This document shows, in pieces, positions 45,955 through 55,113 of a stretch of DNA of 64,000 nt. The notes beneath the pieces are model-generated. The model was not told where the DNA came from and did no database searches. It saw only the letters and a list, made by a program, of their open reading frames with translations. How positions within the stretch are numbered: position 1 is the first letter of the stretch; every line of letters starts with the position of its first letter. The stretch comes from Saprospirales bacterium GYS_P2D (GTDB taxonomy: Bacteria; Bacteroidota; Bacteroidia; Chitinophagales; Saprospiraceae): contig WUUP01000006.1 of the NCBI GenBank assembly GCA_009833045.1, positions 211,369-275,368 on the forward strand, given 5' to 3'. The position numbers were made by a program, and so were the translations under genes.

Positions 45955-47139
45955 ATGGATTATCTCAACAGTTTAACAGAAAATCTCACAGCTCGATTTG
46001 GCTCCCTATTACCTGGTGTATTAGGGGCTCTTTTAGTGCTCATTATCGGATTTATCATAGCGGGTATGGTCAAAAGGCTTGCTAAAAATCTACTCTCTCG
46101 TACATCTATAGATGATAAAATAGGTGCTAAGCTAGGTAGCAGTTATCGCATGGATAGCTTCATCGCTAAGCTACTCTACTATCTCGTAGTGCTTTACACG
46201 CTGATCATCGTACTGGACATGCTCGGAGTGAATAATGTGCTCGAGCCGCTACAAAACATGCTGAACGAGTTCATCGGCTATCTACCAAATGTCATAGCTG
46301 CAGGTATCATCGGATTCGCAGGCTATATCATCTCAAAATTGGGATCAGAAGCGACAGGATTTGTCTCAGAGCGTTTAAAGGCATTCGGAGGACGTATCGG
46401 CCTCGATAGCAGTAGTGTCAATATCACTAAGATTGTGAAGCAAGTAGTTTTCATTTTAATCTTTATCCCGATATTGATCGTCGCTCTCGATACATTGAAT
46501 ATGAAAGTGATATCTGAGCCAGCGACGGAGATGCTTGGACAGTTTCTTAATGCTGTCCCAAAGATCATTGCTGCGGGTATTCTTTTATCTGTATTCTACA
46601 TAGCAGGAAAGTATATCGTATCCATCCTCGTAGATCTACTTAGAAACTTTGGTCTTGACAATTTTGCAAATAATCTCGGTCTTGGCTCTGTGTTAGGCGG
46701 ATCTTCTTTATCAAAGATCATTGGTAATGTAGTTTTATTCTTTGTGATATTCACAGGCCTTATAGCAGCTGCTGATAAGCTTGAATTGGGTCAAGTACAG
46801 ATTATTTTGAGGGATATATTTGACATCGCTGGCAAAGTATTCTTTGGTCTTGTGATCTTGATGGGAGGTATTTTCATCTCTAATATTGCAGTAAGTGCAC
46901 TCTCAAAATCTGAGAGCAATGGATGGATGATTCCTATCACTCGATTTGCTATCCTCGGTATTTTCTTGGCATTTGCACTCCATACTATGGGTATCGCTGA
47001 GAGTATTGTGAATCTTGCTTTCGGTCTGACGCTCGGTGCTATTGCTGTGGCTTTCGCACTTTCATTTGGACTGGGTGGTCGTGAGGCCGCAGGCAAGCAG
47101 ATGGATCATTTTCTATCTAAAATGAGAAAAGACAACTAA
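45955..47139 (+). CDS. TM-helix repeat membrane protein (mechanosensitive channel-like, CmpX type)
   Basis: A 394-aa inner-membrane protein built of repeated units of one or two hydrophobic helices followed by a conserved amphipathic stretch. The units (L-P-G-V-L-G-A-L-L-V-L-I-I-G-F, L-P-N-V-I-A-A-G-I-I-G-F, V-P-K-I-I-A-A-G-I-L, and the last G-L-T-L-G-A-I-A-V-A-F-A-L-S-F-G-L-G-G) match the conserved TM-helix family related to MscS-type channels. At least eight helices. The final segment resembles the MscS pore helix. A role in osmotic or membrane-tension response is likely by family. A terminator hairpin follows the gene. Confidence 0.8.
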   Translation: MDYLNSLTENLTARFGSLLPGVLGALLVLIIGFIIAGMVKRLAKNLLSRTSIDDKIGAKLGSSYRMDSFIAKLLYYLVVLYTLIIVLDMLGVNNVLEPLQNMLNEFIGYLPNVIAAGIIGFAGYIISKLGSEATGFVSERLKAFGGRIGLDSSSVNITKIVKQVVFILIFIPILIVALDTLNMKVISEPATEMLGQFLNAVPKIIAAGILLSVFYIAGKYIVSILVDLLRNFGLDNFANNLGLGSVLGGSSLSKIIGNVVLFFVIFTGLIAAADKLELGQVQIILRDIFDIAGKVFFGLVILMGGIFISNIAVSALSKSESNGWMIPITRFAILGIFLAFALHTMGIAESIVNLAFGLTLGAIAVAFALSFGLGGREAAGKQMDHFLSKMRKDN

Positions 47140-47162
47140 TACCATTATCATATCATAATCCC

Positions 47163-47200
47163 AAGAAGAGGAAGGAGTGATGCTCCCTCTTCTTTACTCT
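47163..47200 (+). terminator. Terminator after the TM-helix protein gene
   Basis: GAAGAG and GGAG pair with CTCC and CTCTTC around a 5-base loop (47165-47192, with a 3-base bulge), followed by a T-rich run, about 25 bases after the stop codon. Confidence 0.65.
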
Positions 47201-47231
47201 CTTTATTATCTCTCTCTCAAAACACTCATCA

Positions 47232-47975
47232 ATGGATCAATTTCATCCATTCAAAGATCTCCCTCAAAAAGAGCGCATTGATATATATATATCACTGATA
47301 GTTCTCTCTTTATTCGGTGGGTTTATCTATATGCTGATCAATCGGGCTACAGACTCGGCACCAGAGCTTGATACTGTATCTCTCCTCATAGGAGAGGTGG
47401 TCGAGGACGATTACGACTATATCAAAATAGAAGAAGACATATACCATCCGGTAGAAGATGAGGATCTCAAGTCTCTAAGCCCAGATAGAGTAGTTCCCAT
47501 ACCTACTATTCCCCTAAAAGGCGTTAAGTCAAAACATGAATCTATCGCTCGAGGCGAAAATAGAAACATCAAAGAAGATAGAGTGGCACCTGTCGCCGTC
47601 CATCTGGACACTGCTCAAGCTATCATAGCTGAAAGAGTAGATGAAGACACCATCGTAGTAAATACCTTTACTGACGAAGAGAAGAATGTCAATCGAGATG
47701 CTGATAGTCAAGCAGCTACAAATCCTGTGCTCACTGAGGCTGAAAAGACTGATGTGGAGGTTAATAAATGTGTCATCATATTAGGAGCCTTTGGACGACA
47801 GTCCAATGTAGATAAATTAATGAATAGGCTTAGAGCTGATGGGGTGGATGGCTTCACGGTGCCGTACAAGTCGCTCACTCGAGTAGGAGTGAGAGTGCCA
47901 TGCTCAGAGTCTACTCGTATGCTCAGCAAAGTAAAATCTCTATATACTGCTGATGCCGTTTTGTTGAAAAACTGA
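47232..47975 (+). CDS. Membrane-anchored SPOR-domain protein
   Basis: A 247-aa protein: a short cytoplasmic tail, one transmembrane helix (about 17-36, Y-I-S-L-I-V-L-S-L-F-G-G-F-I-Y-M-L), a long acidic low-complexity linker (about 40-175), and a C-terminal SPOR-like domain (about 178-246; C-V-I-I-L-G-A-F-G-R-Q-S-N-V-D-K-L, V-G-V-R-V-P-C). SPOR domains bind peptidoglycan stripped of stem peptides at the division site, so the protein probably joins the divisome periplasmic layer. The gene lies alone after a terminator and 26 bases before the next start region. Confidence 0.78.
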   Translation: MDQFHPFKDLPQKERIDIYISLIVLSLFGGFIYMLINRATDSAPELDTVSLLIGEVVEDDYDYIKIEEDIYHPVEDEDLKSLSPDRVVPIPTIPLKGVKSKHESIARGENRNIKEDRVAPVAVHLDTAQAIIAERVDEDTIVVNTFTDEEKNVNRDADSQAATNPVLTEAEKTDVEVNKCVIILGAFGRQSNVDKLMNRLRADGVDGFTVPYKSLTRVGVRVPCSESTRMLSKVKSLYTADAVLLKN

Positions 47976-48025
47976 TTTTCATCAATACTTGATTAAACTT
48001 GATGAGGGTTTTATTAGTCCAACTA

Positions 48026-49141
48026 ATGAAACACTACCTTCTCATGGTCCACATCGTCCGTTTTTTTAGTCTCCTCTTTGTTTTGTCATTAGCCTCTTGC
48101 ACTGATGAGTCGGGAGACACGGATAATAAGAATGATAAAAACCTATATTTTCCTACCGATTTAGATTGGGAGACATTAGACCCAATGGATATTGGCTGGG
48201 AGACTGATCTCCTGCCTGACCTTTTTGAATCACTATCTGACAATGGTACACGAGCATTCATAGTGCTGAAAGATGGAAAAATAGTGATCGAAGAGTATTT
48301 CGGCAAGACTATACTGGGTACTGCTGATTTTGATAAGGATAGGATATGGTACTGGGCTTCAGCTGGTAAGACGCTCACCGCAACAATAGTAGGAATCGCT
48401 CAGCAGCAAGGCCTATTGGATATCAATAACTCAACGAGTGACTATCTGGGTACGGGCTGGACATCTATGTCTGCCGAACGAGAGCAAAATATCAAGATCA
48501 GGCATCAACTCACCATGGCTACGGGCCTTGATGAATCAGTAGATGATCCATTTGACTTCAGTTCATCTTCTCTCCAGTACCTCACCGATCCAGGATCTCG
48601 ATGGTACTATCATAATGCTCCCTATACACTCCTGGATCAAGTCGTAGAAAATGCTGTAGGGCAGACGTTCGAAGATTATTTTGATCAGGTGATAGGAGAG
48701 CCCATTGGTATGTCCGGAGAATGGAAATGGACAGGAAATAACCATGTCTATTACAGTACAGCCAGAGATATGGCTCGATTTGGACTGCTCATGCTCAATG
48801 AGGGAAAATGGAAAGATCAAATTCTACTTACAGATAATAATTATTATCAAGACATGATCACACCATCCCAATCACTTAATCCCAGCTACGGGTATCTCTG
48901 GTGGCTCAATGGCCAATCTTCTTTGATTTTGCCTCAGAGTGATGTGAGCTTATCTGAAGAGTTAGCACCGTCAGCTCCGGCTGACATGTACTGCGGACTC
49001 GGGGCCAATGGACAATACCTATGCGTCATCCCGTCAGAGAATATAGTCATGGTACGTATGGGAGAAAATCCTGAAAACTCGCTGGTGCCTCTACTATATC
49101 TCAGAGATATCTGGTCTCAGTTGAATAGTATCATCCCATAG
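48026..49141 (+). CDS. Serine hydrolase of the class C beta-lactamase fold, lipoprotein
   Basis: A cell-envelope hydrolase of the beta-lactamase/D-aminopeptidase superfamily. The start at 48026 gives a compact lipoprotein signal ending L-A-S-C; starts at 48002 and 48044 are alternatives. The nucleophile is the Ser of S-A-G-K (S-x-x-K motif), and the second motif is Y-H-N in W-Y-Y-H-N-A-P-Y. Near the C-terminus G-L-G-A-N-G-Q-Y-L stands in for K-T-G, as is common in class C-like esterases. About 370 aa is normal. Many such proteins cleave esters or D-amino acid peptides and not antibiotics. It converges on the HMG-CoA lyase gene with 2 bases between. Confidence 0.83.
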   Translation: MKHYLLMVHIVRFFSLLFVLSLASCTDESGDTDNKNDKNLYFPTDLDWETLDPMDIGWETDLLPDLFESLSDNGTRAFIVLKDGKIVIEEYFGKTILGTADFDKDRIWYWASAGKTLTATIVGIAQQQGLLDINNSTSDYLGTGWTSMSAEREQNIKIRHQLTMATGLDESVDDPFDFSSSSLQYLTDPGSRWYYHNAPYTLLDQVVENAVGQTFEDYFDQVIGEPIGMSGEWKWTGNNHVYYSTARDMARFGLLMLNEGKWKDQILLTDNNYYQDMITPSQSLNPSYGYLWWLNGQSSLILPQSDVSLSEELAPSAPADMYCGLGANGQYLCVIPSENIVMVRMGENPENSLVPLLYLRDIWSQLNSIIP

Positions 49142-49143
49142 GA

Positions 49144-50004
49144 TCAATGAGGAAACACTTCGCCGGCTAATAGCATGGCTTGGAGAAACTCGTCTTTGTC
49201 CAAATCAAGGATGCCCTGCTCCTCAAAGTAATCCATCATATTCTCCATAGGCATGTTGCCAGTGAGATCATCTTTGGCCATTGGGCATCCGCCATAGCCT
49301 TTGAGCGCTCCGTCAAATCTCCTACAGCCTGCTTGGTAGGCAGCATTGACCTTCTCCCGCCATGTGGTCGGAGTGGTGTGGAGATGAGCGCCGACTGTTA
49401 CATCAGGGAGAGCAGGTATGAGATTGCTGAATAGGTAGCTGATACTCTCAGGGGTCGATACGCCTATGGTATCAGAGAGAGATAATATCCGTATCCCCAT
49501 AGCACTTAGCTGATTAGCCCATTTTTCGACGATCTCTACATTCCATTCATCACCGTATGGATTTCCAAAGCCCATTGATATGTATACGACGAGCTTCTTT
49601 TTATTCTTGATGGCGATACTCTGTATGTCAGCTACTCGGTGTAGTGACTCCTCGATGGTAGAGTTAGTATTCCTGATCTGAAAGGTCTCTGATATCGAGA
49701 AAGGGAAACCTAAATAGTCTATCTCATCAAATTGAACGGCATCTCTGGCTCCTCGCTGATTAGCGACGATGGCCAAAAGCTTACTATCTGTCCGATCTAA
49801 ATCCAGAAGAGAGAGCACATCGGCTGTATCCTTCATCTGAGGGATGGCTTTTGGCGACACGAACGAGCCAAAGTCAATAGTATCAAAGCCTACCTTGAGC
49901 AGTTGATTGATATATTGAGCTTTTAGATCGGTAGGTATCCAATCTTTGATACCCTGCATGGCATCACGAGGGCATTCTATCAGCTGTACAGTGTCTTGAG
50001 CCAT
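49144..50004 (-). CDS. Hydroxymethylglutaryl-CoA lyase
   Basis: Cleaves HMG-CoA to acetoacetate and acetyl-CoA, the last step of leucine degradation. A 286-aa TIM barrel. Visible signatures: V-Q-L-I-E-C-P-R-D (metal and substrate site; most homologues have E-V-x-x-R-D-G), G-F-D-T-I-D-F-G-S-F-V-S-P-K-A-I-P-Q-M, L-S-D-T-I-G-V, G-A-H-L-H-T (metal-binding His pair), and the catalytic loop G-C-R-R-F-D-G-A-L-K-G-Y-G-G-C-P. It follows the carboxylase beta gene by 3 bases. Confidence 0.93.
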   Translation of the reverse strand: MAQDTVQLIECPRDAMQGIKDWIPTDLKAQYINQLLKVGFDTIDFGSFVSPKAIPQMKDTADVLSLLDLDRTDSKLLAIVANQRGARDAVQFDEIDYLGFPFSISETFQIRNTNSTIEESLHRVADIQSIAIKNKKKLVVYISMGFGNPYGDEWNVEIVEKWANQLSAMGIRILSLSDTIGVSTPESISYLFSNLIPALPDVTVGAHLHTTPTTWREKVNAAYQAGCRRFDGALKGYGGCPMAKDDLTGNMPMENMMDYFEEQGILDLDKDEFLQAMLLAGEVFPH

Positions 50005-50007
50005 AGT

Positions 50008-51642
50008 CTATGTCTGTATGACGCCTACATTAAATTTTTCTACCTCTGCATGATTAGCTGCCTCAATACCCATAGATATGACCTTGCGAGTCTCCATAGG
50101 ATCGATGATCGCATCTACCCAGAGACGAGCAGCAGCGTAGTAGGGAGTCGTCTGCTCATCATACTTGGCTGAGATCTTATCGAAAATGGCTTTCTGCTCG
50201 GCTGCGGTAGGCTCTGCACCTTTACGCTTCATGGAGGCTACCTGTATCTGCATGAGTACTTTAGCAGCTTGAGCACCGCCCATGACAGCGATTTTAGCAG
50301 TTGGCCAGGCTACTATGAGTCGTGGATCGTAAGCTTTACCACACATAGCATAGTTGCCCGCTCCATAGGAGTTACCCAGCACAATGCTAAATTTTGGTAC
50401 CGTACTATTAGATACCGCATTGACCATCTTAGCGCCATCCTTGATGATACCACCATGTTCTGATCGCTTGCCCACCATGAATCCTGTGACATCATGCATG
50501 AAGATAAGTGGTATCTTTTTCTGATTGCAGTTCATGATGAATCGACTCGCTTTGTCAGCAGCATCGGAGTAGATCACTCCGCCAAACTGCATCTCACCTG
50601 TAGCACTTTTAGTCACTTCTCGATTATTCGCCACGATACCTACCGACCAGCCATCTATCCGAGCATAGGCACAGATCATTGTCTTGCCGTAGTCTTTTTT
50701 GTATTCGGTATATTTCGAGTCATCGACGAGATACTTCAAAAGCTCTCGCATCTTATAAGGATTAGCTCTGTCGGCAGGGAAGTAGTGATAAAAGTCTTTT
50801 TTCTGTTCTTTCGGCTCGACCGACTCTATCCGATCAAATCCCGCTCGCTGCTCATGACCAAACTGACTGACCAAGTCTCGGATCGTCGCCAGACAGGTCT
50901 CATCATCTGGCATCTTGTAGTCTACGACCCCTGATATCTCTGTCTGTGTAGTAGCACCCCCAAGAGTTTCTTTATCTACATCTTCTCCTATGGCCGCTTT
51001 GACGAGGTAGGGTCCAGCCAGAAATATACTGCCAGTACCCTCGACAATGAGGGACTCATCAGACATGATAGGCAGGTAAGCGCCCCCAGCGACACATGAA
51101 CCCATGATCGCTGCGATCTGTGGGATTCCCATGCTTGACATCTTAGCATTATTGCGAAAGATCCTGCCGAAATGCTCCTTGTCAGGAAAGATCTCGTCCT
51201 GCATAGGTAGGTATACACCTGCACTATCGACCAGATAGATGATAGGTAGCCTGTTTTCTATTGAGATCTCTTGAGCACGGAGGTTTTTCTTTCCGGTGAT
51301 GGGAAACCATGCACCCGCCTTGACTGTAGCATCATTGGCGACTATCACGCAGAGACGGCCAGATACATATCCCAGCACTACGACGACTCCTCCAGCTGGA
51401 CATCCGCCATGCTCCTCATACATCTCATAGCCAGCGAATGCTCCGATCTCTACCGTCTCAGTATTAGGATCGATGAGGAGATTTACTCGTTCTCGAGCAG
51501 TGAGTTTGCCTTTGCTGTGTAGTTTTTCGATACGTTTTTTGCCTCCACCTTCATGGATTTTGTCCAGTCTGCGCTTCATGCGAGAGACCATTAGCTTGAG
51601 CGTGTCCTCATTTTGATTAGCAGCTACGTCGATTTTAGCCAT
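50008..51642 (-). CDS. Acyl-CoA carboxylase beta subunit (methylcrotonyl-CoA carboxylase type)
   Basis: The carboxyltransferase subunit that moves CO2 from biotin to an acyl-CoA. It is 544 aa with two crotonase-like halves. Signatures include K-L-T-A-R-E-R-V-N-L-L, P-I-I-Y-L-V-D-S-A-G-V-Y-L-P-M-Q, I-M-G-S-C-V-A-G-G-A-Y-L-P, and G-N-S-Y-G-A-G-N-Y-A-M-C-G. The neighbours, an isovaleryl-CoA-type dehydrogenase and HMG-CoA lyase, point to 3-methylcrotonyl-CoA as substrate. The biotin-carrying alpha subunit and methylglutaconyl-CoA hydratase are not next to it. Spacing to the dehydrogenase gene is 4 bases. Confidence 0.93.
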   Translation of the reverse strand: MAKIDVAANQNEDTLKLMVSRMKRRLDKIHEGGGKKRIEKLHSKGKLTARERVNLLIDPNTETVEIGAFAGYEMYEEHGGCPAGGVVVVLGYVSGRLCVIVANDATVKAGAWFPITGKKNLRAQEISIENRLPIIYLVDSAGVYLPMQDEIFPDKEHFGRIFRNNAKMSSMGIPQIAAIMGSCVAGGAYLPIMSDESLIVEGTGSIFLAGPYLVKAAIGEDVDKETLGGATTQTEISGVVDYKMPDDETCLATIRDLVSQFGHEQRAGFDRIESVEPKEQKKDFYHYFPADRANPYKMRELLKYLVDDSKYTEYKKDYGKTMICAYARIDGWSVGIVANNREVTKSATGEMQFGGVIYSDAADKASRFIMNCNQKKIPLIFMHDVTGFMVGKRSEHGGIIKDGAKMVNAVSNSTVPKFSIVLGNSYGAGNYAMCGKAYDPRLIVAWPTAKIAVMGGAQAAKVLMQIQVASMKRKGAEPTAAEQKAIFDKISAKYDEQTTPYYAAARLWVDAIIDPMETRKVISMGIEAANHAEVEKFNVGVIQT

Positions 51643-51646
51643 AGTG

Positions 51647-52819
51647 TTATTTAGATAGTTTGGGTTTGTATTCTTTTTTGTCGATCACCATTTTAGCGAT
51701 GATCTCGCAGAGTATCTCCGAGGTGCCACCACCGATAGGACCGAGGCGACTATCTCTGAGTAGTCTCGCCATCGGATACTCCTCCATATATCCATATCCA
51801 CCGAGCATCTGCAGACACTGATAGGCTACTTCGTCTGCTACTTTAGTGGCTTGGAGTTTGGACATGGTAGCTTCTTTGACCACATAGTCGCCTGCATTGA
51901 GTCGCTGTGTGATGTGATAGTTAAATGTCTTGATCACCTCGACCTCTGTAGACATCTGAGCGATGCGGTGTCTCAATACTTGAAACTGGTCGATGGTCTT
52001 GCCAAAAGCCTTGCGCTCAGACATATATTGGATAGCATACTCGATGGCAAATTCTGCTCGTGCATGTGCATTGACACCCATGATCAGTCGCTCCAGAGCG
52101 AAGTGCTGCATGATATACAAGAATCCCTGATCCTCCTCACCCATGAGCTGATCAGCAGGTATCCTGACATCATCAAAGGCAATCTCTCCAGTGTCTGACG
52201 CTCTCCATCCTAATTTGTCCAGCTTATTAGCTGATACGCCGGGGGTGTCTCTGTCGATGAGGAATATGGAGATACCTTTACCTTTCTTATCTGGAGAGGT
52301 CTTAGCAGCTACTACGAGATAGTCGGAGTAGACACCATTAGTGATGAAAGTCTTTGAGCCATTGATGACATATTCATTTCCATCTTTGACTGCAGTCGTA
52401 CGCATGCCCGCCACATCTGATCCGCCAAAAGGCTCAGTGATACAGAGACAACCGATCATGTCTCCGCTGATAGACTGAGCGAGGTACTTTTCTTTGATGG
52501 CTTCGCTTCCTTCAGCCTTTAGATGAGTCATCGCCAGATAGGCATGTGCCCACATCGCTGCTGCGAATCCTCCAGAGTTAATGCGCTGCAGTTCTTCTAA
52601 AAAAATGACTGTGTAAAACAGATCGAGATCGAGCCCTCCATAGGCTTCAGGATAGTTAATCCCAAAGTATCCCATATCACCAAATTTCTTCCAGATGAAT
52701 CTTTCGATGGTTCCGTCCTTTTCCCATTTGTCTATGTGGGGAACGACTTCTTTTTTTAGAAAATCTCGAAGACCCTGTCTGAACATATGGTGATCATCTG
52801 TAAAGTAAGATGCTGTCAT
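51647..52819 (-). CDS. Acyl-CoA dehydrogenase (isovaleryl-CoA dehydrogenase-like)
   Basis: An FAD enzyme that makes the alpha-beta double bond in a short branched acyl-CoA. About 390 aa. Signatures: C-L-C-I-T-E-P-F-G-G-S-D-V-A-G-M, G-S-K-T-F-I-T-N-G-V, K-L-G-W-R-A-S-D-T-G-E-I-A-F-D-D-V, R-K-A-F-G-K-T-I-D-Q-F-Q, Q-M-L-G-G-Y-G-Y-M-E-E-Y-P. The ATG at 52819 is preferred to the TTG at 52828; the latter overlaps a TAAATTTG element (52826-52833, minus strand) that may be the -7 promoter site, which would leave almost no leader. It heads the leucine-catabolism operon. Long-chain substrates cannot be ruled out from sequence alone. Confidence 0.92.
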   Translation of the reverse strand: MTASYFTDDHHMFRQGLRDFLKKEVVPHIDKWEKDGTIERFIWKKFGDMGYFGINYPEAYGGLDLDLFYTVIFLEELQRINSGGFAAAMWAHAYLAMTHLKAEGSEAIKEKYLAQSISGDMIGCLCITEPFGGSDVAGMRTTAVKDGNEYVINGSKTFITNGVYSDYLVVAAKTSPDKKGKGISIFLIDRDTPGVSANKLDKLGWRASDTGEIAFDDVRIPADQLMGEEDQGFLYIMQHFALERLIMGVNAHARAEFAIEYAIQYMSERKAFGKTIDQFQVLRHRIAQMSTEVEVIKTFNYHITQRLNAGDYVVKEATMSKLQATKVADEVAYQCLQMLGGYGYMEEYPMARLLRDSRLGPIGGGTSEILCEIIAKMVIDKKEYKPKLSK

Positions 52820-53086
52820 TAAAGTCAAATTTATTTGTTAGTGGTTAAATAGTAGTCAAATTTGTATTTCAAAACGCTTTTCGCTCCTAAAATTCCAAAA
52901 ATTGGCTCTCTTTTTAGCATGTTTATACAAATTAATCTCATGAAAATTGAGTAATCGCTCTATCTGGTGATTTTAGCCTCTACGACATGCATTACTACTA
53001 CATCGAGCAGAGGTCTGGCATTTTTAGTAGTATGTCCGCTGAGATACCTTTGATCTTCCTTACATTTAAGAGTATACTAAAACTAA

Positions 53087-54205
53087 ATGTTCACCATGTC
53101 ACACAGTTTGTACTCTCGTCGTCGATTCATCAAGAATAGCTCTGCAGCAGCAGCTATGGTAGGCCTCACAGGAATAGCCTGCGCCAATCAATCATCTGGT
53201 CCTGATCACCGACTGGGAGTGGCCCTGCTGGGTCTTGGCGGATATGCTACTGGGCAGCTCGGGCCAGCACTACTACATACGAAGTACTGTCGTCTCGCAG
53301 GAATCATCACGGGCTCTCCAGATAAAGTGCCTGAGTGGCAAGAGAAATACGGACTCTCTGACAAATCAGTGTACAGCTATGACGATATGGATAGGATAGC
53401 GGATGACGATGATATCGATATCGTATATGTGGTCACGCCTAATGCCCTGCATCTACCATATGCAGAGCGAGCAGCAGCTGCGGGAAAACATGTGATATGT
53501 GAGAAACCTATGGAAATCTCCTCGGAGCGATGTCGTCAGATGATGGCTGCCTGTGAGCGAGCAGGTGTCAAGCTACAGATCGGCTATCGGCTGCAGTATG
53601 ATCCCTATCATCATGAGATGATACGATTAGCACAAGAGGAAGTACACGGAAAGCTAAAGCAAATCCACTCTGCCTTTTCGTTCTTTGGAGTGCATGGGAG
53701 CAATTGGAGGTTTACCGATCGCAGCCTGGCAGGAGGTGGACCAATGATGGATCTCGGTGTCTATCCACTACAGGCTACTCGCTATATCAATCAGGCAGAG
53801 CCACTATCAGTGACCGCACAGCAGATTAACAGTTATCCAGATCGCATGGATGGGATGGAAGAGACGATCATGTGGCAGATGAGATTTCCTAATGATGTAC
53901 TGACACACTCTATCGCCAGCTATGCTGCTCGAGACAATTATCTCACGGTCAATGCAGAGAAGGGGAGATATGGCCTCACTACAGCTTATACCTATGGCCC
54001 TTTAGCTGGATATGTTAATGGGGATGACTTATTTGCCTATGATCATCGACAGCAGACTGCTCAGATGGATGCCTTTGCGCTGAATATCCTAAAGGATACT
54101 CCTGTAAAAGCAGATGGGCAAGAGGGACTAAGAGATGTGATCTGTATCGAAGCTATATATGAGGCAGCTCGTACAGGACGTGAAGTCAAAATCGATATGG
54201 GGTAG
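53087..54205 (+). CDS. Tat-exported Gfo/Idh/MocA-family oxidoreductase
   Basis: An NAD(P)-dependent sugar dehydrogenase-type protein with a twin-arginine signal (S-R-R-R-F-I-K near residue 10-16 and a hydrophobic A-A-A-A-M-V-G-L-T-G stretch), so it is exported folded with its cofactor. The Rossmann motif is G-V-A-L-L-G-L-G-G-Y; the family's C-E-K-P-M-E and the catalytic-region G-G-P-M-M-D-L-G-V-Y-P are present. It resembles periplasmic glucose-fructose oxidoreductase. The 372 aa are normal. The start could also be the ATG at 53096. It stands alone, so the sugar substrate is unknown. Confidence 0.87.
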   Translation: MFTMSHSLYSRRRFIKNSSAAAAMVGLTGIACANQSSGPDHRLGVALLGLGGYATGQLGPALLHTKYCRLAGIITGSPDKVPEWQEKYGLSDKSVYSYDDMDRIADDDDIDIVYVVTPNALHLPYAERAAAAGKHVICEKPMEISSERCRQMMAACERAGVKLQIGYRLQYDPYHHEMIRLAQEEVHGKLKQIHSAFSFFGVHGSNWRFTDRSLAGGGPMMDLGVYPLQATRYINQAEPLSVTAQQINSYPDRMDGMEETIMWQMRFPNDVLTHSIASYAARDNYLTVNAEKGRYGLTTAYTYGPLAGYVNGDDLFAYDHRQQTAQMDAFALNILKDTPVKADGQEGLRDVICIEAIYEAARTGREVKIDMG

Positions 54206-54318
54206 GATTAGTTTGCTAAATAAGTTGAGGTGATAAGGCTTGAAATAAAAGGTACTATTACAACGACTCTGTCAAAAAAGTTGATTCCACGGTTATCTAT
54301 TTTAGAGTAAGATGAATT

Positions 54319-54624
54319 TCATGCTATAACAGGCTCCATTTTATACGCTTTGATATATAGAAATCTGAGTAAAATATAGGATCCTACAAGTATAATAGGA
54401 GCAAACAGAAAAGCGGCACCATTGGAATTGCCATTCGATGATAAGTACAAAGGGAAATATTTAATACCCATGAATGTCAGCAAGATACTGATAAAAAAGT
54501 GAATCAAGAGCTTAAGGTTATTTCGAAGCCTATTGGTAGCTATACCGATATGAATAATCATCCAGTATGACATACCAATCATCATCAGCGTATCATTAGA
54601 TAACTCTAAGTCTATTAAGCTCAT
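54319..54624 (-). CDS. Small hypothetical membrane protein
   Basis: 101 aa with three hydrophobic segments (about 12-28, 38-57 and 70-88). No known motif and no signal peptide. The gene starts 3 bases after the VOC lipoprotein gene ends on the same strand, so it is probably the last gene of the same operon (aldo/keto reductase, VOC lipoprotein, this gene). I cannot assign a function. Confidence 0.5.
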   Translation of the reverse strand: MSLIDLELSNDTLMMIGMSYWMIIHIGIATNRLRNNLKLLIHFFISILLTFMGIKYFPLYLSSNGNSNGAAFLFAPIILVGSYILLRFLYIKAYKMEPVIA

Positions 54625-54627
54625 CTA

Positions 54628-55110
54628 TCAATACTTCCCCTTTTTATCATACCGCTTTAGCCCATCATTGATCTCGATCCAATAGCCGTCGGGATCTTGG
54701 ATGTAGACCTGATAGACGCCATCGGGACGGGTCGATTTAGCGTATTTTTCTCCGGGCCAGTCAAAGTACTCGATATCAAGCTGATTGAGATGAGTGATGA
54801 AGTCGATCAGAGGGCCTCGAGTGGTGAGTGCCATATGGACGGTCTTAGGGATCTCGATCCCGTGATCTTCTATCTCTTTGATATGCAGCTCTTGATGCTG
54901 CCCGAGGCTAAACCATCTGATATTACTTTTCTCAGTGCCATTGTGGATTTCTTTGATCTCAAATACCTTTTGATAGAAGTCGACAGAATCATCCATATCA
55001 TCCACCACGAGAGCATAGTGATCAAAGAAAAATTTATCACCCTTGTATTTCTTGCTGGCGCAAGATGATACAAGGATGATAGTAAGTAGTAATAGGATTT
55101 GATTTTTCAT
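54628..55110 (-). CDS. Lipoprotein with a VOC (glyoxalase) domain
   Basis: A 160-aa protein with a lipoprotein signal (L-V-S-S-C-A-S-K, Cys17) followed by one vicinal-oxygen-chelate module: F-D-H-Y-A-L-V-V-D-D-M-D-D-S-V-D-F-Y-Q-K-V-F at the start and V-Y-Q-V-Y-I-Q-D-P-D-G-Y-W-I-E-I-N-D at the end. The metal positions are plausible: the His of F-D-H-Y and the Glu of I-E-I-N. An extracytoplasmic glyoxalase-fold protein could act on or bind small molecules. It lies 3 bases after the aldo/keto reductase gene, so the two are likely co-expressed. Confidence 0.83.
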   Translation of the reverse strand: MKNQILLLLTIILVSSCASKKYKGDKFFFDHYALVVDDMDDSVDFYQKVFEIKEIHNGTEKSNIRWFSLGQHQELHIKEIEDHGIEIPKTVHMALTTRGPLIDFITHLNQLDIEYFDWPGEKYAKSTRPDGVYQVYIQDPDGYWIEINDGLKRYDKKGKY

Positions 55111-55113
55111 AGT

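Noticed and set aside
50494-50934. 146-aa plus-strand ORF inside the carboxylase beta gene
   Set aside because: Antisense shadow of a conserved enzyme; no signature, no promoter.
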